Source: Pseudomonas fluorescens (GTDB taxonomy: Bacteria > Pseudomonadota > Gammaproteobacteria > Pseudomonadales > Pseudomonadaceae). From it: a DNA stretch of 50,657 nucleotides. The position numbers and the translations under genes are program-made. This document shows, piece after piece, positions 33,402 through 42,638 of this stretch. The number at the start of each line of letters is the position of its first letter. Positions within the stretch are counted from its first letter, which is position 1. The notes beneath the pieces were generated by a model. The model made no database searches and was not told where the DNA came from. It worked only from the letters and a program-made list of their open reading frames with translations. Location of the stretch: the NCBI RefSeq assembly GCF_000802965.1, contig NZ_JSAK01000035.1, positions 1 through 50,657 on the forward strand, read 5' to 3'.

Positions 33402-36005
33402 TCAGATCAGGCGATAGGCGAAATCGCCATCGCTGCCCAACTCGATGTTCAAACTCTGAATCGGTTTGTCCTGCGCCATGCGCTCCAGCACCCGTTGCGC
33501 CAGTTCCGGCATCAGGGTCTTGGACAAAATGTTGTCGATGTTGCGGGCGCCGCTGTCGACCTCGGTGCAGCGCGAGGCGATGGCTTTGACCAGCGCCTCG
33601 TCATAGCTGAGGACGGCCTGATGGTTGCGCTCGAAACGCTGGCGAATGCGCTCCAGCTTGAGCGCGACGATGCGCTCCAGGATCGCGTCCTTGACCGGGT
33701 AGTACGGGACGATGGTCAGGCGGCCGAGGAAGGCTGGCTTGAACACCTGATTCAACTCGTCACGCAGCCCTTCGACGATCGCTTCCGGTGTCGGTTGCGG
33801 CTGTGCATTGAGGCACCACTGCATGATGCGGTCGGTACCGGTGTTGGACGTGAGGATGATCACGGTATTGCGGAAGTTGATCTCGCGACCTTCGCCGTCA
33901 TCCAGCACGCCTTTGTCGAACACCTGGAAAAACAGTTCGAGCACGTCCGGGTGGGCCTTTTCCACCTCATCGAGCAGCACCACGCTGTACGGCTTGCGTC
34001 GCACGGCTTCGGTCAACACGCCGCCCTCGCCATAACCGACGTAACCCGGTGGCGAGCCCTTGAGGCTGGAGACCGTGTGGGCTTCCTGGTACTCGGACAT
34101 GTTGATGGTGATGACGTTGCGTTCGCCGCCGTACAGGGTGTCGGCCAGCGCCAGTGCGGTTTCGGTCTTGCCGACGCCACTTGGGCCAAGCAACAGGAAC
34201 ACGCCGATCGGTTTGTTCGGGTCTTCCATGCGCGCGCGGGAAATCTTGATGCGCTTGCCGATTTCGTGCAGCGCGTGGTCCTGGCCGAGCACGCGTTCAC
34301 CCAGCAGTGCAGGCAGGCGCTGCACGGTTTCGATTTCGTCACGCAGCATCTTGCCTAGGGGAATGCCGGTCCATCCGGAGATCACTTCACCGATGGTGCC
34401 GCCATCGACCAGGGCATGCACCAGCGGTTGCTCGCCCTGGACGCTGGCCAGTTCGGCGCGTACGGCGGCAATCTCGATCGCATCGGGTGATTGATTTTCC
34501 GGGTGGCTGAGGGCACCCAGTTGCTCCACCAGTTGCAACTCGCGTTGCCATTGTTGCTCGAGGGCGTCGCGGGTTTGCTGTTCGCTCAGCAACTCGGCGT
34601 TGAGGGTGGTCAGGCGTCGGGCATGGTCGCTGCCTTTGGCGGCTTCCTGCTGCAGTACCGAGATTTCCGCCTGCAAGTTGTCGATCTGACGCTTGCAATC
34701 TTCCAGCGGCCCCGGCTGCGCCGATTGCCCCAAGGCAACCCGGGCGCAAGCGGTGTCCAGCACGCTGACGGCTTTGTCCGGCAACTGGCGCCCAGTGATG
34801 TAGCGATTGGACAGGCGCACGGCCTGCACCAGCGCTTCGTCCATCACCGTGACTTTGTGGTGTTCCTGCATCTTGGCCAGCAGGCCACGCAGCATGTGGA
34901 TCGCCTTGTCTTCGTCCGGCTCTTCGACCTTCACCACCTGGAAACGGCGGGCCAGGGCGGCATCCTTCTCGAAGTACTTCTTGTACTCGGCCCAGGTGGT
35001 CGCCGCGATGGTGCGCAGTTCGCCGCGAGCCAAGGCTGGCTTGAGCAGGTTGGCGGCATCGTTCTGCCCGGCCTGGCCGCCCGAACCGATCAGGGTGTGC
35101 GCTTCGTCGATAAACAGGATGATCGGGTGCAGGCTGCGTTTGGTTTCTTCGATGACTGACTTGAGGCGGTTTTCGAACTCGCCTTTCACCCCGGCACCGG
35201 CCTGCAACAAGCCCAGGTCCAGGGTGTGGATGGCCACGCCTTTGAGCACTGACGGCACGTCACCTTGAATGATGCGCAGCGCCAGGCCTTCGACCACGGC
35301 GGTTTTGCCGACGCCGGCTTCACCGGTGAGGATCGGGTTGTTCTGGCGGCGGCGGGTGAGGATGTCGACCATCTGCCGCACCTCGAACTCGCGACCGAGC
35401 ACCGGGTCGATCCGGCCTTCGCGCGCACTTTGCGTGAGGTTGATGGTGTATTGATCGAGGGCCGGGGTTTTGCCGTTGCCTTTCACCGGGTTGGCGCTGG
35501 AGCCGCCGGAAGTGTCCAGCGGCTTGGCTTGCTTCGACTCGGCACTGCCTTCTACCAACGCGTTGAGGTTTACGCGCAAGTCGTCAGCGTTGATCTTCTC
35601 CAGCTCGGCCGCACCCGCGATCACCACACGGCGCAGCTCATCGTCATCGAGCAAGGCTTGCAACAGATGACCGGTACGGATCTGCGCCTGGCCGAACTCG
35701 ATGGAGGCCAGCACCCACGCCTGCTCGATCATGCGAGTCAGGTGCGGGGACAGCGCCGGGGTGCGGGTATTGCCTTTCTTGAAGGTCCCCAGTGCCGTCA
35801 CCAATTGCGCCTGCAAGCGATCAGGCACCACGTCGTAATGGCGCAGGATGGCCGGCAGGTCGTTGTCGTTGCTGTCGAGCAACTGCAACAACAGGTGCTC
35901 GACTTCGACATCGTAGTGGTGTTCCGACAGACAAAGCGCCGCGGCGCTTTCGGTGGCGGTGCGGCTGGTGTCGTTCAGCTTGGCGAACAGGGACTTCAGG
36001 TTCAC
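33402..36005 (-). CDS. tssH: T6SS AAA+ ATPase TssH (ClpV)
   Basis: This 867-aa ClpB-type disaggregase takes apart contracted TssBC sheaths. It has the Clp N-domain (two repeats in residues 1-150), Walker A1 GEAGVGKTA at 228-235, a middle domain, Walker A2 GPSGVGKTE near 610, and the C-terminal D2 small domain. The start codon is GTG, overlapping the tssG stop as GTGA, and the ribosome-binding site is weak, so translation is probably coupled to tssG. Confidence 0.95.
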   Translation of the reverse strand: MNLKSLFAKLNDTSRTATESAAALCLSEHHYDVEVEHLLLQLLDSNDNDLPAILRHYDVVPDRLQAQLVTALGTFKKGNTRTPALSPHLTRMIEQAWVLASIEFGQAQIRTGHLLQALLDDDELRRVVIAGAAELEKINADDLRVNLNALVEGSAESKQAKPLDTSGGSSANPVKGNGKTPALDQYTINLTQSAREGRIDPVLGREFEVRQMVDILTRRRQNNPILTGEAGVGKTAVVEGLALRIIQGDVPSVLKGVAIHTLDLGLLQAGAGVKGEFENRLKSVIEETKRSLHPIILFIDEAHTLIGSGGQAGQNDAANLLKPALARGELRTIAATTWAEYKKYFEKDAALARRFQVVKVEEPDEDKAIHMLRGLLAKMQEHHKVTVMDEALVQAVRLSNRYITGRQLPDKAVSVLDTACARVALGQSAQPGPLEDCKRQIDNLQAEISVLQQEAAKGSDHARRLTTLNAELLSEQQTRDALEQQWQRELQLVEQLGALSHPENQSPDAIEIAAVRAELASVQGEQPLVHALVDGGTIGEVISGWTGIPLGKMLRDEIETVQRLPALLGERVLGQDHALHEIGKRIKISRARMEDPNKPIGVFLLLGPSGVGKTETALALADTLYGGERNVITINMSEYQEAHTVSSLKGSPPGYVGYGEGGVLTEAVRRKPYSVVLLDEVEKAHPDVLELFFQVFDKGVLDDGEGREINFRNTVIILTSNTGTDRIMQWCLNAQPQPTPEAIVEGLRDELNQVFKPAFLGRLTIVPYYPVKDAILERIVALKLERIRQRFERNHQAVLSYDEALVKAIASRCTEVDSGARNIDNILSKTLMPELAQRVLERMAQDKPIQSLNIELGSDGDFAYRLI

Positions 36006-37072
36006 AGGGAGACCCCATCAAAAGGAATGTGGAAGAGCGCGCAACGGGTGGGTTCCACGTCGACGCCTGGTCGTTTGAGCCAACCGAGCCGGCCCAGCGA
36101 AACGTTGCCCTGGCGACCGAGGCGGGCGACGGGTACGGCTTGGGGTTTGAGCTTGGGCGCCAGCTGGAAGTCGAGCTCGGCACCGACATAGAAACGCACC
36201 AGTTCCAGCAGTTTCTGGTAGTCGTCGGCGCCCGGTTGCAGGCGTTGATAGTCGGCCAGCTCCAGTGGGCCCGTTTCGATGCGCACGCAGGATTGGTAAT
36301 CCCAGACCCGGTTGCCGGCGACGGCGCTTTGCCCGAGCACGGCGTTCTTGCGACCCAGTTGCGTGCATTGGCTGGCATCGAGTTTCAGCCAGCGCCCGGC
36401 AAACGGCTTGACCTTGAACGGCAGCGAAAAATAGAAGCTGAGCATCACTTCCAGGTTCAACGCATTGCGTGGCTTCTGGGCGAACAGGCCGGAGAAATAG
36501 CTGAACAATTCGCGGCGCAGGGGCGAGCCTTGTTTGTCGAATTTCTGCTTTTGCGCCTCGGGGCCGAAACCCACCAGGTTGAGCAGGTAACGGTCGAAAT
36601 CCGAGCTGCCGTTGCGCTCGTACTCGATGTAAAACTTGTACTTTTGCCAGGCCTCGTAGAACAGCGTGGTCATGCGGTGCGAAAAGATGTCGAGGAAGGC
36701 GTGCGCCGCGTCATCCCGGTACTGGATGTGTCGCTCGATCAACAGCTCGGTGTACGGGCGCGGCAAGACACCTGACGGCCCCACCAGACCCATGAACGTG
36801 ACTTGCACCTCGGACAGCGGCAGGCCGGCCACGGACACCTTGCCTTCGCGCTCGAACTGCAAGTCGCTGACTTCACTGGCCGGGAAGTTGAGCGACAGCT
36901 GCGAGCGAAAACGCAGAGGGTCTTCGTGCGGTCGGGTTTCCAGGTCCATGCGCCCGGTTCTGCTGTAATGCAGGCGAAGCAAGCGCACCAATTGGAAAAA
37001 CTCGAATCGGTGCGGCTCAGCCCGTGCCTGGTCAATCAGACCAGAGGTTGATCGCCGGTTCGCGGTGGCCAT
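36002..37072 (-). CDS. tssG: T6SS baseplate protein TssG
   Basis: This 356-aa protein has the ImpH/TssG blocks RFEFFQLVRLLRLHYSR, VTFMGLVGPSGVLPRPYTEL and RMTTLFYEAWQKYKFYIEYE. With TssE and TssF it forms the baseplate wedge. The start lies 37 nt inside tssF, an unusually long overlap for this operon. Other in-frame starts would remove conserved residues, so I keep it. Confidence 0.94.
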   Translation of the reverse strand: MATANRRSTSGLIDQARAEPHRFEFFQLVRLLRLHYSRTGRMDLETRPHEDPLRFRSQLSLNFPASEVSDLQFEREGKVSVAGLPLSEVQVTFMGLVGPSGVLPRPYTELLIERHIQYRDDAAHAFLDIFSHRMTTLFYEAWQKYKFYIEYERNGSSDFDRYLLNLVGFGPEAQKQKFDKQGSPLRRELFSYFSGLFAQKPRNALNLEVMLSFYFSLPFKVKPFAGRWLKLDASQCTQLGRKNAVLGQSAVAGNRVWDYQSCVRIETGPLELADYQRLQPGADDYQKLLELVRFYVGAELDFQLAPKLKPQAVPVARLGRQGNVSLGRLGWLKRPGVDVEPTRCALFHIPFDGVSL

Positions 37073-38868
37073 TGGACGACTCTCTTTTCGCGCTGCAAGG
37101 TGCGAAGGGTTAATTGGGTAAAGCTGTTCATGGAGCAGTACTGACCAAAGAAGTGATCGAGCACCATGCCGAACAAAAACACACCGCTGCCGGTGTATTG
37201 GCTTTCATCGAAATTGAGGGTGATGCCGACGCCGCGCACGAAGTTCGGCCGCGGGTGACCGATGCGTGCAACCACCGGTTCGCTGCTCACCGAGACGATG
37301 CCGTTGATCTGTTTGCGGATGGCCGACACATTGCGGTAGTTGTAGAGCGACAACAGCTCCAGCAGCACTTCGCGACCACGGGAGACCAGCGACATGTGGT
37401 TCAGCGACAGGTGCGAAATCAGCCGCCAGATCACCCCGTTGCCCAACGGCACGCGGGCGGTGGCGGTGGGTTTGCGCAGGCAGCGGATATCCTTGATCAC
37501 CGAGTTGCCGGGAATATTGAAATCGCCGCGCTCGCCCCCGAACGGCAGCATCAGCGGCAAGTCACGGTTGCTGCAGGTCAGGCGGATGCTCAACGTATCG
37601 TTGTTGGCCTCCAGCAAACCCAGTTCGCGATCCACCACCCGGATAAACACGTTCGAGCCATCGCGCTGGCCGGTTTGCACCGCACGGCGCCGGGCAATCC
37701 AGAAACTTTGGCCGGGGCCTTGATCGCCCCGGGGTTCGAAAAACGGATGGCAAGTGCCGACCTGATCGATACCACCGACCTTGCGCACGCGCCGCACGCG
37801 ATCAATCGACACCACTTCCGCCGAACTTTGCAGGCGCACATCCGGCGTCACTGCGTATTCGTGCTGGGCGTGAGTCAACTTGACCGGCTCGGCCTGCTGG
37901 CGGAACAGGTTGATGATCGGCGTGCAATTTAGTTTGAAGTTATTGCGCCCGATATTCTGTGTCAGGCGCGCCAGGCGATCGCTGAGGTCGTAGTCGGAAA
38001 AGTAGAAATTGACCTCGACTTTCTCGATCTCCTTGCCCGCCAGAATGCGCGCGAAACCGGACAGGTCAAAGAACATGAACTTGTCGGGGAAGGTGAAGTA
38101 TTCGTGCAGCAAGCGGTAACCGAGGAACGAACGTTCCGAGTAGTCCACCAGGCCTTCGTCCAGGCTGTAACCGACGGCTTTCAATGCGCCGGCGGGCAAG
38201 GCGACCTCGCGGGTGCGTCCCTGATCTTCGAAGGTCAACGTGGCCTTGGCCAGGTTGTTGAACAGCAGTTCGTACAGTTGCAGCATCAACGTGCTTTCGC
38301 CGTCGAGGAAAAACCGCAGGCTGTCGAGCTCCATCTTGCCGAACATCACATCGGACGTCGCCGCCAGGCCGATGCGCAAGCGCGCGACCAGGTCAGCGCT
38401 GTGGCCGTTGAATGCCGAGCGTTCCATCTCGATGAACGACGCCTGTTGCACCGCCACCGGCCACAGTTCGACCGGGTAGCAGGTGCGGAATTTACACACC
38501 ACGCCATCAATCGGATTGGCACTGAGCTCGGTATGCCGGGGGACGCGGAAGGCTTCGGTGACTTTTTCCTGCTTGCCCAGGTTGAACTCGACGATCGACA
38601 TCGACGGGGTAGGGCGCAGGTAATGCGGGTACAGCACTTCGAGAAACGACTCGACGATTTCCGGCAACTCGTCGTCGAGTTTTTTGTGCACCCGCGCAGA
38701 GAGGAACGAGAACGCTTCGATCAAGCGCTCGGTATGCGGGTCTTCGCAGTTATCGCCCTCTATGAGCAACCGCGAAGCAATTTTCGGATACTGGCTCGCA
38801 AACTCCTGGCCCAAAAAGCGCAGGTGCGACAGTTCCTTTTCGTAATAGGGCAGCAGATCGTCGAGCAT
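37036..38868 (-). CDS. tssF: T6SS baseplate protein TssF
   Basis: This 610-aa ImpG/TssF protein starts MLDDLLPYYEKELSHLRFLG, followed by EDPHTERLIEAFSFLSARVH and EIVESFLEVLYPHYLRPTPS, all diagnostic. C-terminal SLYNYRNVSAIRKQINGIVS and GSGVFLFGMVLDHFFGQYCS complete the family profile. Start and tssE stop overlap by 1 nt (TGATG). Confidence 0.95.
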   Translation of the reverse strand: MLDDLLPYYEKELSHLRFLGQEFASQYPKIASRLLIEGDNCEDPHTERLIEAFSFLSARVHKKLDDELPEIVESFLEVLYPHYLRPTPSMSIVEFNLGKQEKVTEAFRVPRHTELSANPIDGVVCKFRTCYPVELWPVAVQQASFIEMERSAFNGHSADLVARLRIGLAATSDVMFGKMELDSLRFFLDGESTLMLQLYELLFNNLAKATLTFEDQGRTREVALPAGALKAVGYSLDEGLVDYSERSFLGYRLLHEYFTFPDKFMFFDLSGFARILAGKEIEKVEVNFYFSDYDLSDRLARLTQNIGRNNFKLNCTPIINLFRQQAEPVKLTHAQHEYAVTPDVRLQSSAEVVSIDRVRRVRKVGGIDQVGTCHPFFEPRGDQGPGQSFWIARRRAVQTGQRDGSNVFIRVVDRELGLLEANNDTLSIRLTCSNRDLPLMLPFGGERGDFNIPGNSVIKDIRCLRKPTATARVPLGNGVIWRLISHLSLNHMSLVSRGREVLLELLSLYNYRNVSAIRKQINGIVSVSSEPVVARIGHPRPNFVRGVGITLNFDESQYTGSGVFLFGMVLDHFFGQYCSMNSFTQLTLRTLQREKRVVQWPPRTGDQPLV

Positions 38869-39350
38869 CAGTTGAGGTTCTGCACTTTGTATTCCTGGGT
38901 GTTGACCTGCAGCACGGCGTCGAAGGACACCTGCCGGGTGACGTCTTGCAGACGCAAGACCGCATCCACGCGAAAGGTCAGCATGCGTTGGCCGGTCTGT
39001 TGCGCGAGCAGTTGGACTTTGACGCTGCGAAAACGCCGGTCGCCGACCGTAATTGCCTTCTCCAGTTGCCGCTGGATCAACAGGCGATCCTTCGGATCAA
39101 GCACGCTGCGGCTGGTGAAATCCGGCATGCCATAGTCGAGGATGCTACCGCTCAGGTTGACGAAACCGTCCAGCTCGTTGGCGACCAGGGACTGGCGAGT
39201 GTTGACCAGGATTTCAAGGTCGCGAACGATGCTGGCCTTGTAATCGGCCAGCGAACACAAGCGTTGCGATGACGCTTCGATGGATTGATGCGGACGATCG
39301 TCCAGCAATCGGTCCAGCAGCGATGGCAACAGCTTGTGTTGACTGGTCAT
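38868..39350 (-). CDS. tssE: T6SS baseplate protein TssE
   Basis: This 160-aa gp25-like protein has the family block SIVRDLEILVNTRQSLVANE and GMPDFTSRSVLDPKDR. It begins sheath assembly at the baseplate. GGAAGG lies 4 nt before the ATG. It is 25 nt after tssC. Confidence 0.94.
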   Translation of the reverse strand: MTSQHKLLPSLLDRLLDDRPHQSIEASSQRLCSLADYKASIVRDLEILVNTRQSLVANELDGFVNLSGSILDYGMPDFTSRSVLDPKDRLLIQRQLEKAITVGDRRFRSVKVQLLAQQTGQRMLTFRVDAVLRLQDVTRQVSFDAVLQVNTQEYKVQNLN

Positions 39351-39375
39351 GGTGCCTTCCTGGCAAAGTGTTCGA

Positions 39376-40878
39376 TCAGCCGCGGGTTGATTGCGGCAAT
39401 TCAGCGACCAGACGCAACGAAGCGGTCAGTTCGTCCAGTTGATAGTGCGGGCGCAGGTACGTCACAGCCTTGTAGACGCCTGGTTTGCCTGGCACCTCGA
39501 ACACCTCGGCACGCGCCTCGCGCAACGGGAACTTGGCCTTGGCTTCCTGGCTCGCGGTGTCGTCCAGCAGCACGTAGCTCGACAGCCACTTGTTGAGGAA
39601 CAGCTCGACGTCTTTGCGCGAGGCGAAGCTGCCGATCTTGTCGCGCATGATCGCCTTCATGTAGTGCGCGATGCGCGATGTGGCGAAGATGTACTGCAAC
39701 TGCGCGGAAAGGCGGGCGTTGGCGTTGGCAATGTCGGTGTTGTACTGCTTCTGTTTCTGCGTCGACTGGGTGCCGAAGAACGCGGCGTAGTCGGTGCCTT
39801 TGCAGTGCACCAGCGGAATGAAACCGAGGTCCGACAGCTCTTTCTCACGGCGGTCGGTGATGGCGATTTCAGTCGGGCACTTGAGGGCGATTTCGCCGTC
39901 GTCGGTCTTGAATGTGTGGGTCGGCAAGCCTTCAACCAGGCCACCACCTTCGACACCCCGGATTGCCACGCACCAGCCGTAACGGGAAAACGCATCGGTG
40001 ACCCGGGTGCCCAGCGCGTAGGCGGCGTTCATCCACAGGTATTTGTTGTGGTCGCGGCCATCGACGCTTTCGACAAAGTTGAATTCCTCGACCGGCGTGG
40101 TATCCGGGCCATACGGCAGGCGACCCAGCACGTGGGGTAGGGTCAGGCCGACATAGCGCGAGTCTTCGGAGGCGCGGAACGACTTCCACTTGGCGTATTC
40201 AACGGTGTCGAAAATCTTCGCCAGATCCCGTGGGCCGGACATGTCGGTAAACGAATCCCAGCCAAACAGCTCAGGCGAGGCCGCCGAGATGAACGGTGCA
40301 TGGGCGGCCGCCGCGACGTGGGAAATCTCTTCGAGCAGGTACATGTCTTCCGGGCTGCGGTTGAACTCGTAGTCCCCCAGCAGCATGCCGAACGGTGCTC
40401 CACCGAAAGTGCCGTACTCTTCTTCGTAGATCTTCTTGAACAGCGCGCTCTGGTCGAATTCGGAGGCGGCCTTGAGGTCGCGCACCAGGTCTTTTTTCGA
40501 CGCATTGAGCAAGTGAATCTTCAGCGTGGTGCTGGTTTCAGTCTGGTCGACCTGATACTTCAGGCCGCGCCAGGACGCTTCCAGCTGCTGGAATTCACTG
40601 GCGTGCATGATCTCGTTCATCTGCTCGGAGAGCATCGCGTCGATCTCGGCGATGCGTGCATCGAGCACAGCGATCAGGTCCTTGCTCGGCGTCATTTCGC
40701 CTTCAAGGATCTGGTTGACCAACTCGCCGATCAGGTCGCGGGTGCGGGTGCGCTCGGTCTCGGAACGGGCCACGCGGCTTTGCGAAATGATGCTGTCGAG
40801 CAGCGAGGATTGCGCGGTGAAGTTTTCCACTTCAACCAGTTCGCTGTCCTGTTGAGTCACGGTTTGCTTGTCGTTCAT
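39376..40878 (-). CDS. tssC: T6SS sheath large subunit TssC (VipB)
   Basis: This 500-aa protein forms the contractile sheath with TssB. Diagnostic text includes ASEFQQLEASWRGLKYQVDQ, EEYGTFGGAPFGMLLGDYEF, VGLTLPHVLGRLPYGPDTTP and the C-terminal VTYLRPHYQLDELTASLRLV. GGAG lies 7 nt before the ATG. It is 10 nt after tssB. Confidence 0.97.
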   Translation of the reverse strand: MNDKQTVTQQDSELVEVENFTAQSSLLDSIISQSRVARSETERTRTRDLIGELVNQILEGEMTPSKDLIAVLDARIAEIDAMLSEQMNEIMHASEFQQLEASWRGLKYQVDQTETSTTLKIHLLNASKKDLVRDLKAASEFDQSALFKKIYEEEYGTFGGAPFGMLLGDYEFNRSPEDMYLLEEISHVAAAAHAPFISAASPELFGWDSFTDMSGPRDLAKIFDTVEYAKWKSFRASEDSRYVGLTLPHVLGRLPYGPDTTPVEEFNFVESVDGRDHNKYLWMNAAYALGTRVTDAFSRYGWCVAIRGVEGGGLVEGLPTHTFKTDDGEIALKCPTEIAITDRREKELSDLGFIPLVHCKGTDYAAFFGTQSTQKQKQYNTDIANANARLSAQLQYIFATSRIAHYMKAIMRDKIGSFASRKDVELFLNKWLSSYVLLDDTASQEAKAKFPLREARAEVFEVPGKPGVYKAVTYLRPHYQLDELTASLRLVAELPQSTRG

Positions 40879-40888
40879 CGTCAGGCTC

Positions 40889-41422
40889 CTACGCTTTGCC
40901 GTCGGTGGCTGGAATGGCGGCTTCGCGACCGAATTCCTTGCCCAGGGTTTTCAACTTCTCGGTGTTCTGCAACACGTCCATGAGCAGCTCTTCGAGCTTG
41001 TCGTTGCCGCCCATCTTGTTGCGCAGGTCTGCCAGCTTGTTGCGCACTTCCAGCAGCTTGCGCAGCGGCTCGACCTGCTTGACCACGTTCTGCGGTTCGA
41101 AGTCTTCGAGGGCGTTGAAGTTGAGCTCGACACCCAGTTGCGTGCCGTTTTTTGCCAGGGTGTTGTCGACGCGGTAGGTCAGGCGCGGCTTGATGCCCTT
41201 GAGCACGCCGTTGAAGTTGTCGCGGTCGATGAAAATGAACTTGCGGTCCTTGAGCTTCGGCAGCGGCTCCAGCGGGTTGCCGGAGAAATCGCCCAGCACA
41301 CCGACGACAAAGGGCAGCTCTTTCTTTTCCTGAGCGTCACCGATATCCACGTCGTAGGTGATATGGACCCGAGGCGCGCGAACGCGGTCGAGTTTGTGCT
41401 GGGTACTTTCCTTCTTCGCCAT
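40889..41422 (-). CDS. tssB: T6SS sheath small subunit TssB (VipA)
   Basis: This 177-aa protein pairs with TssC. It begins MAKKESTQHKLDRVRAPRVH and includes ELPFVVGVLGDFSGNPLEPL and VDNTLAKNGTQLGVELNFNA, the family hallmark. The start at 41422 has AGGAG 7 nt upstream; a longer reading seven codons upstream is not supported. Confidence 0.96.
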   Translation of the reverse strand: MAKKESTQHKLDRVRAPRVHITYDVDIGDAQEKKELPFVVGVLGDFSGNPLEPLPKLKDRKFIFIDRDNFNGVLKGIKPRLTYRVDNTLAKNGTQLGVELNFNALEDFEPQNVVKQVEPLRKLLEVRNKLADLRNKMGGNDKLEELLMDVLQNTEKLKTLGKEFGREAAIPATDGKA

Positions 41423-41490
41423 CGTGATCTCCTGTGCGAACAATTCGCTGCAAGTCGTTTGCGTGTCGGTTCAATGGGTGGCCGAGCGCG

Positions 41491-42243
41491 TTACGTTCCT
41501 TCGATCGTCAGCAGCAGGCGCTGACGGATTTCATCGTTCATGTCCATGATGTTTTCAAAGCCCACCAACTCTTCGAAGCTGGTGTTGCCGGCGATCTGGG
41601 TGCTGCTGCGGATCACCGCCTCGTCGGGCAATTGCGAACGAACCGGCGAGCTGATGACGCAAAAGGGCAGGTCGCCGAAGTCCTTCAAGCGTTCGAAACT
41701 GACGGGGAAGCGCAGGCCTTCGAGCAGGCGGCTGATGCCGGGCGACTTGCTCAGGCAATAGAACAGCACCAGGTAATGCACCACGAAGCGGTACAGCTCG
41801 GCGCTGCTGCGATTGGGGTCTTTGATGACGGTACGGAAGCGCGCCAGGTCGAACGAACTGAACCCGACCACCCAGCGCACGGGGCTGGTGATGCGGATGG
41901 TTTGACCGCTTTGGGACAGCACCTTGTCGTACTCCAGCGCATACAGCTGAGGAGTGGTGCTAAGCAGGTTGAGCGGCACTTCGAGTTCATTGACCAGTTG
42001 GAACGGAGCGCCCGAACCGATGCGGTCGTAGAGCTCCTTGAGCTCCTTGAAATGGTGTTGGGTCTCGCGCCCGCTGCTGCGTTGCGCACCCTGCAGGTAC
42101 TCACCGAAAAACGTCTGCGGACGAATCAGCAAAGCCAGGGTCGCCAGATAATCCGAGGCCTGCGCCTTCAGCGCATCGGAAATGGCCCGGGTCTGGCTTC
42201 GCAGCTTGATCAATGCTTCAACATCAAAAAACGCTTGAGTCAT
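41491..42243 (-). CDS. T6SS-linked protein of unknown function, first gene of the tss operon
   Basis: This 250-aa soluble protein (MTQAFFDVEALIKLRSQTRA...) leads the tss operon, 68 nt before tssB. No signal peptide, TM helix or nucleotide motif is visible. Text such as PFQLVNELEVPLNLLSTTPQ, VRWVVGFSSFDLARFRTVIK and a C-terminal helical DEIRQRLLLTIEGT is not from a core Tss family I can name. Its fixed position at the head of the operon suggests an accessory T6SS role (assembly or regulation). The start at 42243 has AAGGA 10 nt upstream; a GTG seven codons earlier is possible. Confidence 0.75.
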   Translation of the reverse strand: MTQAFFDVEALIKLRSQTRAISDALKAQASDYLATLALLIRPQTFFGEYLQGAQRSSGRETQHHFKELKELYDRIGSGAPFQLVNELEVPLNLLSTTPQLYALEYDKVLSQSGQTIRITSPVRWVVGFSSFDLARFRTVIKDPNRSSAELYRFVVHYLVLFYCLSKSPGISRLLEGLRFPVSFERLKDFGDLPFCVISSPVRSQLPDEAVIRSSTQIAGNTSFEELVGFENIMDMNDEIRQRLLLTIEGT

Positions 42244-42341
42244 CGGTACATCGTCCTTGAACACTCCACGCCTTCCTGGATCAAAACCGGAGCATGTCGA
42301 GTGACTTGATTCTCAAATGGGCATCTGCCCACGGGAGGTTA

Positions 42342-42427
42342 ATTACTGGTAATCGTCATCAGAGAAACACACTGCCAGGAATAACCGGGAGTGTGATGCT
42401 GGCAAATGAATATCGAGTTGCCAGTAA
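42342..42427. promoter_or_regulatory. Cluster of TTACTGG(T/C)AA-type inverted half-sites
   Basis: TTACTGGTAA lies near 42342-42351 and its near-complement TTGCCAGTAA at 42418-42427. Between them are CTGCCAG (about 42372) and CTGGCAA (42399-42405), the latter forming a perfect 7-bp dyad with TTGCCAG (42418-42424) across 12 bp. The set lies 100-185 bp upstream of the first tss-operon gene, a typical place for activator or repressor sites. Confidence 0.5.
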
Positions 42428-42470
42428 CGCCGTGTATGGCAACGCGTCGTATCGAAAAGTTCATTCGAGA

Positions 42471-42582
42471 ACGGATTTTTTCTCGTTTTTGTTACACGCC
42501 GCAATGATGTCGGCTTGCCATTACTTGTGGGATGTGTCTGTCGGATAGTTCCGAAACCCAGTTAATTCAATGGTTTCAGGCA
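42471..42582. repeat. Direct repeat, copy 1 (degenerate)
   Basis: This stretch aligns with 43081-43190 in the same orientation, with roughly 80% identity by eye and strongest from CAATGATGTC to TTCAATGGTTT. It includes the 3' end of a small minus-strand reading frame and the bases after its stop. Confidence 0.75.
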
Positions 42583-42583
42583 C
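42521..42583 (-). pseudogene. Remnant of the small gene at 43130-43240
   Basis: The frame VPETIELTGFRNYPTDTSHK ends in TAA at the place matching the stop of the intact copy, whose end is PAETIELVELQNYLRDTSHK. Only the last 19-20 codons remain; the 5' part and the ribosome-binding site are gone. The shared ends ETIEL and DTSHK show common descent. Confidence 0.6.
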
Positions 42584-42622
42584 GCCGAGGATCCAATTTT
42601 TAAATGAAAATAATTTGAAAAA

Positions 42623-42638
42623 GGTGAACCGGTTCACC
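42623..42638. promoter_or_regulatory. Perfect 16-bp palindrome GGTGAACCGGTTCACC
   Basis: A perfect, GC-centred palindrome in AT-rich sequence is the form of a LacI/GalR-family operator (compare the PtxS-type TGAAACCGGTTTCA). No cognate regulator gene is in the window. It lies 380 bp upstream of the tss operon and just past the end of the gene at 42759-43076. Confidence 0.55.
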
